From: Candidatus Dormiibacterota bacterium
GTDB lineage: Bacteria > Chloroflexota > Dormibacteria > Aeolococcales > Aeolococcaceae
Assembly: GCA_003162415.1 (NCBI GenBank)
Contig: PMOL01000005.1
Coordinates: 318,064 to 382,063, forward strand
DNA length: 64,000 bases
Direction of reading: 5' to 3'
Positions within the stretch are counted from its first letter, which is position 1, and the number at the start of each line of letters is the position of its first letter. The notes beneath the pieces are model-generated. The model was not told the DNA's origin. It saw nothing but the letters and a program-made list of their open reading frames with translations, and did not search any database. Positions 17,027-24,794 of this stretch are shown one piece after another. A program made the translations under genes and the position numbers.

Positions 17027-17853
17027 GCCGGCCTGCGCACGTCGGTGAGGCGCGCGCGGCCATTCTCAGCCGGGCGGAGCAGCGAGCTGTCCGTTCCTGC
17101 GATGACCACCTCGATCCCGGCCTGCTCGATTCGCTCGATCTCCTCGGCGTCGGCACTGATGTCGGTCACGATGGTCGATACCTGCTCGATCGGGATCACG
17201 GTGCTCATTGCCACCGCACCGAATTTCGAGCCGTCGGCGATGACCAGGATCCGTTCGGTGCGCTCGAGACCGCCGCGGATGACGTCGGCGTCGCGATCGT
17301 CCAGCTCGGTGATCCCGCGGCGTGCGGAGAGGCCGGCGGCGCCGATCACCGCGGTGTCGGTGTTGTAGCGGCGAACCGCTTCCACGGCCGATGCGCCGAC
17401 GCAGGTCAGCTCGTCCTGTCGAACCTGGCCGCCCGCGATGATCACGCGCACATTGCGGGTCCCGAGCAGGCTCGCCACCGCGAGCGAGGGTGTGATCACC
17501 ATCAGGTCTTCGCGCACCGGGAGGTATCGAGCGAAATTCTCGACGGTGGTTCCGATCCCAAGGAACATCGCACGAACGCCCACCGTCAGCTCCGCCGCAC
17601 GCTTGGCGATGATTCGCTTCTCTTTCGCGTGGTGAAGCGTGCGTGCGAGAGCGCCGACCTCGAACGTCCGGACGAGGTGTGTCGTGGCGCCGCCGTAGGT
17701 TCGCCGCACGAAACCGTCGCGCTCGAGCCGGCGCAGGTCGCGGCGTATGGTCATCTCGGAAACCTGGAAGTCGCGAGCCAGCGTGCTGACCTCGATGGCC
17801 TGGTCCTCCGCAACCCGCTCAAGCACCTTCAGGCGCCGTTCGACCGCTAACAC
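17023..17853 (-). CDS. DeoR-family transcriptional regulator
   Basis: 276-residue repressor of the DeoR family from GTG 17853, which has an AGGAGGAG ribosome-binding site nine bases upstream. Residues 18-53 form the winged HTH (STLARDFQVSEMTIRRDL then RTYGGA), and the rest is the sugar-phosphate-sensing domain with GIGTTVENFARYL, IAGGQVRQDELTCVG and VIADGSKFG. It heads the operon it probably controls and faces the APC permease gene; the inducer is likely a phosphorylated sugar made by the FGGY kinase. The open frame runs on to 18009 but that part covers the promoter region. Confidence 0.92.
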   Translation of the reverse strand: MLAVERRLKVLERVAEDQAIEVSTLARDFQVSEMTIRRDLRRLERDGFVRRTYGGATTHLVRTFEVGALARTLHHAKEKRIIAKRAAELTVGVRAMFLGIGTTVENFARYLPVREDLMVITPSLAVASLLGTRNVRVIIAGGQVRQDELTCVGASAVEAVRRYNTDTAVIGAAGLSARRGITELDDRDADVIRGGLERTERILVIADGSKFGAVAMSTVIPIEQVSTIVTDISADAEEIERIEQAGIEVVIAGTDSSLLRPAENGRARLTDVRRPA

Positions 17854-17933
17854 CCCGCGCGTCTCCTCCTGTGGAACCAGTGTCCTGGGTTTGTCGGGTT
17901 TTGACCGGAAGGTGTCCCTCCGTGTCCAGAACC

Positions 17934-17991
17934 CTTGACACTGGTGTTCGATTGTGTTCAAACTCTGCCTGTTTTCGACGCGAGTGTCAAG
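17934..17991. promoter_or_regulatory. Divergent promoter/operator between DeoR operon and APC permease
   Basis: CTTGACAC at 17934-17941 and GTGTCAAG at 17984-17991 form a perfect 8-bp inverted repeat 42 bases apart, so each strand reads a TTGACA -35 box pointing inward. GTGTTC is repeated at 17944-17949 and 17954-17959, exactly 10 bases (one helical turn) apart, between the two boxes. The layout suits overlapping divergent promoters bound by the DeoR regulator encoded next to them. The -10 elements are poor matches (TCAAAC for the plus strand at 17958-17963). Confidence 0.55.
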
Positions 17992-18021
17992 TTGGTGGCG
18001 GTGGGCCACCGGAGGGTCGCC

Positions 18022-19644
18022 ATGGCAAACGCCAGCAGGCTGTTCGTTCGCAACAGCACGGGTCTGGTGCGCTCTGCGTCGGCTGTCGATGCCACGATCT
18101 TCAACGCGGTCATCTCGGCCCCGGTCGGGTCGACGATCGCGTACTCGATCTTCTTTGCGCTGGTCGCATTCCCCGGGGCCGACGTCGTCGGGGTGCTGAT
18201 CCTGGTCGCGATCATCAACATTCCGGTCCTGATCATGTTCGCGCTCCTCGGAGCCAGCATGCCCCGAGTGGGGGGCGACTACGTCTGGGTCAGTCGCGTG
18301 CTCTCACCGCCGCTTGCGCTCGTATCGAACCTCTGCATGATCATGGGCGGCCTTCTCGGAGCCGCGTTCTTCGCGAAGTTCTTCTCGGTGCTCGCGCTCG
18401 GACCCGTGCTCGCCGCGCTCGGAGAGATCTTCAACAACAGCCACTTCGTCGACTGGGGGAACGCGTTCCAGTCGGATCAATGGTGGATCCTTGGGGCATC
18501 GCTCTTCATGGTCGTTCTTCAAACCGTGATTCTCATCAGCGGCACCAAGGCGACGTTCCGCTGGCAGAACTACTCGTTCATCATCGCGATGGCCGGCACC
18601 CTGGTCGCGTTCATCGTGCTGCTCATCGGGAGCCAGGGTGACTTCTTCTCGCACTTCGACGCGCTCAACAAGAGCTTTGGTGGAGGCAACGTGGCGGCGG
18701 TCATCAAAGGAGCTCCCGGGGCGGCGGCCGCAGCACCGAACTTCTGGAACTTCAGTGCGACCCTGCCGACCCTCTTCTCGATCCAGGGTTTCATGATGTG
18801 GAACTTCTGGTCCGTGTACATGTCCGGCGAGTTGAAGAGCGCCTCTAATCGCCGACGTCAGCTATCGGTCATGTTCGGGGCACTCAGTTGGGACACCGTC
18901 CTGCTGGTCATCGGCGTGCTGCTGCTCTTCCGCGTGGCGGGATACAACCTCGTTTACGCGCTCAACGCCGCGAGCTCGGCCTACAAGATCACTGCTGGGC
19001 CGCCGTTCTATCCCTTCCTCGCAGCGCTCGTGTTCAACACCCCGATCCTGACCATCATCATTATGGGTTCCTTTCTGTTTTGGTCATTGCCGTCGATGAT
19101 CGCGAACACCTTCATGCCGATCAGGTCCTTCTTCGCATGGTCGTTCGACCGGCTCATGCCGGAGAGCCTGGCGAACGTCAACGAGCGGACCCACTCGCCG
19201 GTCAACGCGATCCTCGTGACCAACGTGATCATTGCCGCGCTGGTGATATGGAGTGTTGTAGGAAACCAGTTCCAGCTCGTCCTCGGACTGATCGTTCTTG
19301 CCGGGGCACTGGCGGTGATCATTGTCGGCCTAGCGGCTATTGCCCTGCCGAAACGACGGCCGGACCTGTACCAGGCGTCGCCGGCGAACGTCAAATTCCT
19401 CGGAATACCGGCGCTCTACATCGTCGGCACGCTGTCGATCCTGGAATTCATCGGCATCATCGCCATCTCCTTCATCAACCCGCTGTCGGTCATGAACGGT
19501 AACCGCGCTGACTTCTGGTGGATTCCAGCCTGGCTCGCCGCACTGATCGTGGGAGGCGCACTCCTCTATTACGTGCCGCGCTTCATCCGCGCCCAGCAGG
19601 GCGTCAACATCGGGTTCGTCTACAAAGAACTCCCGCCGGAGTGA
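18022..19644 (+). CDS. APC-family permease
   Basis: 540-residue amino acid/polyamine/organocation-type transporter with about 12 membrane helices; the first helix carries the unwound-helix region NAVISAPVGSTIAYS and the second is followed by GASMPRVGGDYVWVSR, both typical of APC permeases. GGAGGG lies five bases before ATG 18022. It is divergent from the DeoR-BtpA-kinase operon and is the only transporter beside it, so it may import that operon's substrate. APC carriers usually take amino acids or amines, which hints at a nitrogen-containing substrate rather than a plain sugar; this is inference. Confidence 0.88.
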   Translation: MANASRLFVRNSTGLVRSASAVDATIFNAVISAPVGSTIAYSIFFALVAFPGADVVGVLILVAIINIPVLIMFALLGASMPRVGGDYVWVSRVLSPPLALVSNLCMIMGGLLGAAFFAKFFSVLALGPVLAALGEIFNNSHFVDWGNAFQSDQWWILGASLFMVVLQTVILISGTKATFRWQNYSFIIAMAGTLVAFIVLLIGSQGDFFSHFDALNKSFGGGNVAAVIKGAPGAAAAAPNFWNFSATLPTLFSIQGFMMWNFWSVYMSGELKSASNRRRQLSVMFGALSWDTVLLVIGVLLLFRVAGYNLVYALNAASSAYKITAGPPFYPFLAALVFNTPILTIIIMGSFLFWSLPSMIANTFMPIRSFFAWSFDRLMPESLANVNERTHSPVNAILVTNVIIAALVIWSVVGNQFQLVLGLIVLAGALAVIIVGLAAIALPKRRPDLYQASPANVKFLGIPALYIVGTLSILEFIGIIAISFINPLSVMNGNRADFWWIPAWLAALIVGGALLYYVPRFIRAQQGVNIGFVYKELPPE

Positions 19645-19665
19645 GCGATTCTGCCCCTTGGTTGG

Positions 19666-19697
19666 AAGGGCGGTCGGTGATCCCACCGGCCGCCCTT
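19666..19697 (+). terminator. Terminator of the APC permease gene
   Basis: A 14-bp stem (AAGGGCGGTCGGTG paired with CACCGGCCGCCCTT, one G-U pair) with a four-base loop at 19680-19683, starting 21 bases after the permease stop. Only a very short T-containing tail follows. Confidence 0.7.
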
Positions 19698-19728
19698 ACT
19701 ATGTCCTGATGCTCACCGGACCCCGCTG

Positions 19729-20496
19729 ATGGCGGAGCACGACACTCTCATCCTCTCCGACATACGCGAGGAGGCCAAGCGGCTCGCCGAGGCGGCGGTG
19801 GCGCTCGAGCTTTCGGCGCGGCTCATCGGTGGGCTCGCCATCTGGCTGCGCTGCCCGAGCGTCCGCGAGGGGCCGTTCGCGCGGTCGTATGACGACATGG
19901 ACTTCGCGATCAGCGCGGCGGCCGGCACCAAGTTCAAGGTGCTGCTCATGACCCAGGGTTACCTTCCGGATCAGTTCTTCAACGGTCTGCACGGCGCGAC
20001 GCGCCTCTATTACGGAGAGCCTGCGGGACGATGGTCAATCGACGTGGTCATCGACGAGTTGGTGATGTCGCACAAGCTCGATCTGCGTGGCCGCCTTGAC
20101 GGGCCAGCGCCGACGATCCCACTCGCGGACCTGCTGCTCACCAAGCTCCAGGTGTGGGAGATCAATCGCAAGGATCTCGGGGACACCGTCTGTCTGCTCG
20201 CGGACCATGCTCTGAGCGAGGACGATGATGATGCCGATGCCATCAGCCTCCGTCGAGTGCGCTCGGTGCTGGGCAGGGACTGGGGCTTCCACCACACGGT
20301 CGAACGCAACCTGCAGAAGGTCCGGGAGTTATGGTCACGCGAACCCCTCCCGGCTGCGACCAACGATGTCGCCGCTCAGGTCGAATCGCTGCAGCGAGCG
20401 ATCGACGATGCGCCCAAGTCGCGGGCGTGGCGGCTGCGCAGCCGCGTCGGTGAGCGCATTCGCTGGTACGAGACGCCCGAGGAAGTCAAACACTGA
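19729..20496 (+). CDS. Nucleotidyltransferase-fold protein, unknown function
   Basis: 255-residue soluble protein. The N-terminal half shows the polymerase-beta-like nucleotidyltransferase layout: a GGLAIW turn, DDMDFAI with two carboxylates, and a third aspartate in WSIDVVIDE. The middle IPLADLLLTKLQVWEINRKD resembles the helix that follows in AbiEii/MNT-like proteins. The C-terminal 60 residues are charged and may be helical. It lacks an obvious antitoxin partner, so a toxin role is not supported; aminoglycoside-type or orphan nucleotidyltransferase are alternatives. Confidence 0.62.
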   Translation: MAEHDTLILSDIREEAKRLAEAAVALELSARLIGGLAIWLRCPSVREGPFARSYDDMDFAISAAAGTKFKVLLMTQGYLPDQFFNGLHGATRLYYGEPAGRWSIDVVIDELVMSHKLDLRGRLDGPAPTIPLADLLLTKLQVWEINRKDLGDTVCLLADHALSEDDDDADAISLRRVRSVLGRDWGFHHTVERNLQKVRELWSREPLPAATNDVAAQVESLQRAIDDAPKSRAWRLRSRVGERIRWYETPEEVKH

Positions 20497-20526
20497 CGGT
20501 GGCGCTCCGGCACTAGACTCTCCGGC

Positions 20527-20943
20527 GTGCCCCACACCAACGCGCCATTCGTCATCGATGCCCAGGAACCGCATAGCCTCGATTTCCCCGCAGTCACCGG
20601 TGTCAATCACGGCGCCCTCAAACTCTCGAAGACCTTCACCGGCGCGATCGAGGCAAGCAGCACGGTGGAGATGCTGTACACGAGGACTCCGGGAGAGGAC
20701 GGGTCGTTCGCGGGCGCGGGATACGTTGCGATGGAGCTCATCATCGGAGCAGTGGACGGCCGGTCCGGCAGCTTCGTGCTCCTGCACATCTCGACTGTCG
20801 TCGGGAACGAACCGCCGCTGAGCAGGTATCTCATCTCACCCGGCTCGGGCACCGGTGAGCTGGCGGGGATCTCCGGCGTCGCGCTGATCACGATCGGCGA
20901 CGACGGGTCGCACACCCTGCACCTCGACTACGAGTTGGCATAA
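20527..20943 (+). CDS. DUF3224 domain protein
   Basis: 138-residue beta-rich protein of the DUF3224 family from GTG 20527. Family features are the GAGYVAMELIIGAVDGRSGS region, then SPGSGTGELAGISGVA and a C-terminal HTLHLDYELA. No signal peptide or catalytic residue is recognised; members are related to the allene-oxide-cyclase-like barrel group. It sits 30 bases after the nucleotidyltransferase-like gene. The next gene (SDR oxidoreductase) is in the same frame directly behind its TAA stop. Confidence 0.8.
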   Translation: MPHTNAPFVIDAQEPHSLDFPAVTGVNHGALKLSKTFTGAIEASSTVEMLYTRTPGEDGSFAGAGYVAMELIIGAVDGRSGSFVLLHISTVVGNEPPLSRYLISPGSGTGELAGISGVALITIGDDGSHTLHLDYELA

Positions 20944-20955
20944 ACGGGTGGCGCC

Positions 20956-21744
20956 ATCGAACTGAGCGGAAGGGTCACCGTCGTCACCGGTGGGGCCAGT
21001 GGCATCGGCGCCGCGTCCTGCCGGGCGCTTGCGGCCGCCGGCGCTCAGATCGCGGTCGTCGATCAGGACCGGCAAGGGTGCGAGGCCGTCGCAGCCGAGG
21101 TCGACGGGATCGCCGTGCTCGCCGACGTCAGCGACGAGTCGTCGGTCAATGCCATGGTCGCCGAGGTCACGTCCCGTCTCGGTCCCATCGACATCTGCTT
21201 CAGCAACGCCGGCGTGGCGACCGGCGGCGACATCCTGACCACCGAGCCCGAGGTCTGGAATGCCCAGTGGGCGGTGAACGTCATGGCCCATGTCTACGCG
21301 GTGCGGGCGGTGCTCCCCGGAATGCTCGAACGAGGGACCGGCTACCTCGTGCACACCGCGTCGGTCGCCGGCATCCTCACCAGCCACGGCAACGTCACCT
21401 ACGCAACCACCAAGCACGCGGTCGTCGGTCTCGCCGAGTGGCTGTCGATCACGTACCACCATCGCGGCATTCGGGTTTCGTTGATCGCGCCGCTCGGTGT
21501 GAGAACGCCCATGCTGGAGCGTGCCGATCCCCGTTTCGCCGCAGCAGTGGCCGGTCCGATCAAGGAGCCCGAGGATGTCGCCCTCTCGGTTGTGGAGGCG
21601 ATCCGCGACGAGCGCTTCCTGGTGCTCTCCGATCCGATCGCGCAAACGTGGATACAGCGCAAGACGGACGATCCCGAGCGCTGGCTGCGCGGCATGCGCA
21701 GAGTGCAGCAGCAACTGGAAGAGGGAGCAGTTCCCCCAAACTAA
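20956..21744 (+). CDS. SDR-family oxidoreductase without a standard start codon
   Basis: Short-chain dehydrogenase of about 262 residues. The NAD(P)-binding start VTVVTGGASGIGAASC begins at about 20974, FSNAGVATGGD and the catalytic YATTK follow, so the enzyme is full-length. However, between the DUF3224 stop (TAA 20941-20943, same frame) and this motif there is no ATG, GTG or TTG: codons read ACG GGT GGC GCC ATC GAA CTG AGC. The first GTG, at 21115, would delete the cofactor-binding fold. The start given here (ATC 20956) is a guess; CTG 20962, a one-base assembly error after GTG 20948, or stop readthrough are alternatives. Confidence 0.75.
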   Translation: MELSGRVTVVTGGASGIGAASCRALAAAGAQIAVVDQDRQGCEAVAAEVDGIAVLADVSDESSVNAMVAEVTSRLGPIDICFSNAGVATGGDILTTEPEVWNAQWAVNVMAHVYAVRAVLPGMLERGTGYLVHTASVAGILTSHGNVTYATTKHAVVGLAEWLSITYHHRGIRVSLIAPLGVRTPMLERADPRFAAAVAGPIKEPEDVALSVVEAIRDERFLVLSDPIAQTWIQRKTDDPERWLRGMRRVQQQLEEGAVPPN

Positions 21745-22628
21745 GCGGCCGGCGTGGGCCGCAGCGCGATGTCGATGTCGACCGTGTACCAGCGTCCGCT
21801 GATGCCAGCAGGCTCTGCTGCATCGTCCGGATCGTGCACCGCAAACGCACGCACCAGCGACTGCTTGACGCCGAAGACGACGTCGGATTCGAGGTACCGG
21901 CTCTCCGAATCGAACACGTGGGTCGTGACCGGCACGTGCCCGTCCGCCGACACCATGAAGTGGATGTGGGCCGGCCGCCACGGATGCCGTCCCGTTGCCT
22001 GCAGCATCCTGCCGACCGGACCGTCATCCGGAATCGGGTAATCCACCGGTCGCACGGTTCGAAAAGCGAAGGCGCCGTCGCCGTCGGTCCGAAACCGGCC
22101 GCGCAAGTTCTCCGGTGACTGGGTGTGGTCCTGCACGGCGTACAGTCGATTGGTCGCGTTCTGCCACACGTCGACCGTCGCGCCGGGCAGAGGGCCGCCC
22201 GATGTGTCCCGGACGTGACCGGTGACGAGCAGGGGTTGATCGCCGAGATCGTCGGTGATCGCATCGCCGTTGGACCGCCACGGTGAACCCTCGACGTAGA
22301 ACGGGCCCAGCACCGTCGACTCCGTTGCGGCGGTCCCGGCGCCATGGTTGATGAGGTCGACGAGCATCGACAGCCCGAGGGTGTCCGAGAGCAGGATGAA
22401 CTCCTGACGCTGATCGGTTGTGACGTGTCCCACATCGGTCAGGAAGCGGATGCCCGCCATCCATTCCGCATCGGTGAGCGACTCCTCGATGGCGAACTCG
22501 TGCAGATGGCGGATGAGCCCGGCGACCAGCGCACGCAGCCGCGGGTCGGAGCAGTTCTCGAGCCGGGCGATCACGTGCCTGGTGAAGTCACGTGCGGCTG
22601 TGTCGGTTGGTGTCAGGTTGTCGCCCAT
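21741..22628 (-). CDS. Intradiol ring-cleavage dioxygenase, hydroxyquinol 1,2-dioxygenase-like
   Basis: 295-residue non-haem Fe(III) dioxygenase that would open hydroxyquinol (or catechol) between the two hydroxyls. The N-terminal dimerisation helix domain runs to about residue 100; the catalytic domain carries the four iron ligands Tyr163 (RLYAV), Tyr197 (VDYPIP), His221 and His223 (RPAHIHF), with the spacing of hydroxyquinol dioxygenases. Its start overlaps the end of pobA by 16 bases, so it is the second gene of that transcript. The 3' end overlaps the convergent SDR gene by four bases. No maleylacetate reductase is in the window to complete a hydroxyquinol route. Confidence 0.88.
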   Translation of the reverse strand: MGDNLTPTDTAARDFTRHVIARLENCSDPRLRALVAGLIRHLHEFAIEESLTDAEWMAGIRFLTDVGHVTTDQRQEFILLSDTLGLSMLVDLINHGAGTAATESTVLGPFYVEGSPWRSNGDAITDDLGDQPLLVTGHVRDTSGGPLPGATVDVWQNATNRLYAVQDHTQSPENLRGRFRTDGDGAFAFRTVRPVDYPIPDDGPVGRMLQATGRHPWRPAHIHFMVSADGHVPVTTHVFDSESRYLESDVVFGVKQSLVRAFAVHDPDDAAEPAGISGRWYTVDIDIALRPTPAA

Positions 22629-23836
22629 TCGTACCCCACGTAATTCTCCGCGAGGCTCGTCGAAGCCGCGCGCGAGTCGACGGTATATGCGAGCTGCGCA
22701 CGCTGCAACTGCGCCTGGTAGGCATCATGGTCCGGGAAGCGATGCAGCATCGAGGTCATCCACCACGAGAAGTGCTGCGCTCTCCAGACCCGGCGCAGGC
22801 AGTTGGCCGAGTACTCGTCGAGCAACCGCGTGTCGCCGGCGGCGTAGAAGGCGGCGACCGCCTCGGCAAGCACGCTCACGTCGCGGAGCGCCAGGTTCAT
22901 GCCCTTGGCCCCGGTCGGGGGCACGATGTGCGCCGCATCGCCGCTCAGGAACAACCGCCCGAACTGCATGGGTTCAACCACAAAGCTGCGCATCGCCGAG
23001 ATGCCCTTCTCGGTCACCGGCCCCTCAGCGAGCGACCAACCCGCGGCTGCAAGCCTGGCCTGCAGCTCTTCCCAGATGCGGGCGTCCGGCCAGTCTCCGA
23101 TGCGCTCGTCCGCGGGAACCTGCAGGTAGAGCCGGCCCACCGTGGGGGATCGCATGCTGAGCAGCGCGAACCCGCGCTCGTGGTAGCAGTAGATCAGCTC
23201 CTCGCTCGAGGGCGCGATGCCCGCAAGGATTCCAAGCCACGCAAACGGGTAGTCGCGCTCGTAGGTCGTCAGCACGCCGGCCGGGATGCTGTCTCGTGAC
23301 ACGCCGTGGAACCCGTCGCACCCGGCGACGATGTCGCAGTCGATCGACATGCTCGCGCCATCGAGGAGGAAGCTCACCGACGGCTGATCGGATCGGATGT
23401 CATGGAGCTCCACGTCGCTCACCTCGAAGAGGATCGGATGACCCGCTGAGAGGCGGAGCGCGATCAGGTCTTTGACGATCTCCTGCTGACCGTACACGGT
23501 GATACCGCGTCCGCCGGTGAGCTCACCGAAATCGATGCGGTGATCGCTGCCGCCGAAGCGCAGCTGAATGCCGTGATGCACGAGGCCTTCGCTCCGCATC
23601 CGTGCACCGGCACCGGTGGCGTCGAGCAGGTCTGCACTTCCCTGCTCGAGCACGCCCGCCCGCACCCGGTGCTCCACGTACGTACGGGTGCGCGACTCGA
23701 TGACGACCGACTCGATACCGTCGAGGCTGAGCAGATGGGCGAGCATCAACCCCGCGGGACCCGCTCCGACGATCGCCACCTGCGTGCGCACGAGACTGGC
23801 TGGCACCCCGCACTTCTGGCTTGGCGAAGTTCGCAT
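22613..23836 (-). CDS. pobA: 4-hydroxybenzoate 3-monooxygenase
   Basis: Flavoprotein hydroxylase converting 4-hydroxybenzoate to protocatechuate with NAD(P)H and oxygen. Visible are the FAD site VAIVGAGPAGLMLAHLL, RAGVLEQGSADLL, the DG motif in AGCDGFHGVSR, and GDAAHIVPPTGAKGMNLALRD. ATG 23836 follows an AAGGAA box but adds about 15 residues to the usual start; GTG 23791 gives 392 residues, matching the family length, and would leave the palindrome at 23829-23843 upstream instead of on the start codon. ATG 23890 is unlikely. It is divergent from the pca operon, which consumes its product. Confidence 0.93.
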   Translation of the reverse strand: MRTSPSQKCGVPASLVRTQVAIVGAGPAGLMLAHLLSLDGIESVVIESRTRTYVEHRVRAGVLEQGSADLLDATGAGARMRSEGLVHHGIQLRFGGSDHRIDFGELTGGRGITVYGQQEIVKDLIALRLSAGHPILFEVSDVELHDIRSDQPSVSFLLDGASMSIDCDIVAGCDGFHGVSRDSIPAGVLTTYERDYPFAWLGILAGIAPSSEELIYCYHERGFALLSMRSPTVGRLYLQVPADERIGDWPDARIWEELQARLAAAGWSLAEGPVTEKGISAMRSFVVEPMQFGRLFLSGDAAHIVPPTGAKGMNLALRDVSVLAEAVAAFYAAGDTRLLDEYSANCLRRVWRAQHFSWWMTSMLHRFPDHDAYQAQLQRAQLAYTVDSRAASTSLAENYVGYEWATT

Positions 23837-23843
23837 AGCGAAC
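23829..23843. promoter_or_regulatory. IclR-type operator candidate at pobA start
   Basis: Perfect 15-bp inverted repeat GTTCGCATAGCGAAC (6-bp arms, 3-bp centre). Known PcaR/PobR-type IclR regulators bind GTTCG...CG-type palindromes near -10 of their promoters. A pcaR-type regulator is encoded at the end of the divergent operon, and a near copy of this site lies at 23945-23959. Confidence 0.6.
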
Positions 23844-23944
23844 TCACGTTCCTTGGATGAACGTATCATATGGTTCCGACGGGTGGACAAGCCCTATGCG
23901 AGTGCCAGCGGATCACCGAAAAAGCTATGGTCGCCGACACGAGT

Positions 23945-23959
23945 GTGCGCTACGCGAAC
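23945..23959. promoter_or_regulatory. IclR-type operator candidate upstream of pcaI
   Basis: GTGCGCTACGCGAAC matches the minus-strand reading of the pobA-side palindrome (GTTCGCTATGCGAAC) at 13 of 15 positions. It ends 16 bases before the pcaI ATG. The pair gives each divergent transcript its own site, as expected for shared control by the pcaR product. Confidence 0.55.
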
Positions 23960-23975
23960 ATGTTGATCTGTGAGC

Positions 23976-24794
23976 ATGGCTGAGATCGTCTCGCTGTCCG
24001 ATGGGATCGCCGCGGTCGTGCACGATGGCGACACGCTGGTGATGGAGGGCTTCACGCATCTCATCCCGTTCGCGGCCGGGCACGAGATCATCCGCCAGCG
24101 ACGCCACGATCTCACCTTGGTGCGAATGACCCCCGACCTCATCTACGACCAGCTGATCGGCATGGGATGCGCCACCAAGTTGATCTTCTCGTGGGGGGGC
24201 AACCCGGGCGTCGGCTCCCTCCACCGGTTCCGCGACGCGGTCGAGAACTCATGGCCGCTTCCCCTGGATCTCGAAGAGCACAGTCACGCGGGCATGGCCA
24301 ACCGGTATCTCGCCGGGGCGAGCGGCCTCCCGTTCGCGGTGCTGCGCGGCTACGTCGGCACCGACCTTCCCGCGCAGACCGACACCATCCGTCCGATCAC
24401 CTGCCCCTTCACCGGCGAGGTGCTGACCGCGGTCCCAGCGCTGTCACCCGACGTGACCATCATCCACGCGCAGCGCGCAGACCGGAAGGGCAATGTCCAG
24501 ATGTGGGGCATTCTCGGCGTGCAGAAGGAAGCCGTGCTTGCTGCGAAACGGTCGCTGATCACCGTCGAGGAGATCGTGGACAGCCTCGATCCCAAGCCAC
24601 AGGAGGTCGTGCTCCCATCGTTCGCCACCACCTACATCGCGGTGGCACCGGGCGGCGCGCATCCCTCCTACGCGCAGGGATATTCCTTGCGGGACAACGC
24701 CTTTTACACGGAGTGGGACGCGATCAGCAAGGACCGCGAGACCTTCCTCCGCTGGATGGACGAGAACGTGATTCGCCGGGTGCCCGCGGCGTGA
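23976..24794 (+). CDS. pcaI: 3-oxoadipate CoA-transferase subunit A
   Basis: Alpha subunit of the CoA-transferase that activates 3-oxoadipate with succinyl-CoA. 272 residues; the glycine-rich oxyanion and CoA-binding region appears as FSWGGNPGVGSLHRF, and the sequence resembles the longer glutaconate/CatI-type subunit. ATG 23976 is given; GTG 23970 is possible. Its stop overlaps the start of subunit B (GTGA). First gene of the pca operon, with an operator-like site just upstream. Confidence 0.87.
   Translation: MAEIVSLSDGIAAVVHDGDTLVMEGFTHLIPFAAGHEIIRQRRHDLTLVRMTPDLIYDQLIGMGCATKLIFSWGGNPGVGSLHRFRDAVENSWPLPLDLEEHSHAGMANRYLAGASGLPFAVLRGYVGTDLPAQTDTIRPITCPFTGEVLTAVPALSPDVTIIHAQRADRKGNVQMWGILGVQKEAVLAAKRSLITVEEIVDSLDPKPQEVVLPSFATTYIAVAPGGAHPSYAQGYSLRDNAFYTEWDAISKDRETFLRWMDENVIRRVPAA

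Noticed and set aside
19729..20943. Possible toxin-antitoxin module (nucleotidyltransferase plus DUF3224 neighbour)
   Set aside because: The neighbour is a DUF3224 protein, not an AbiEi-like or HEPN partner, and the two genes do not overlap.
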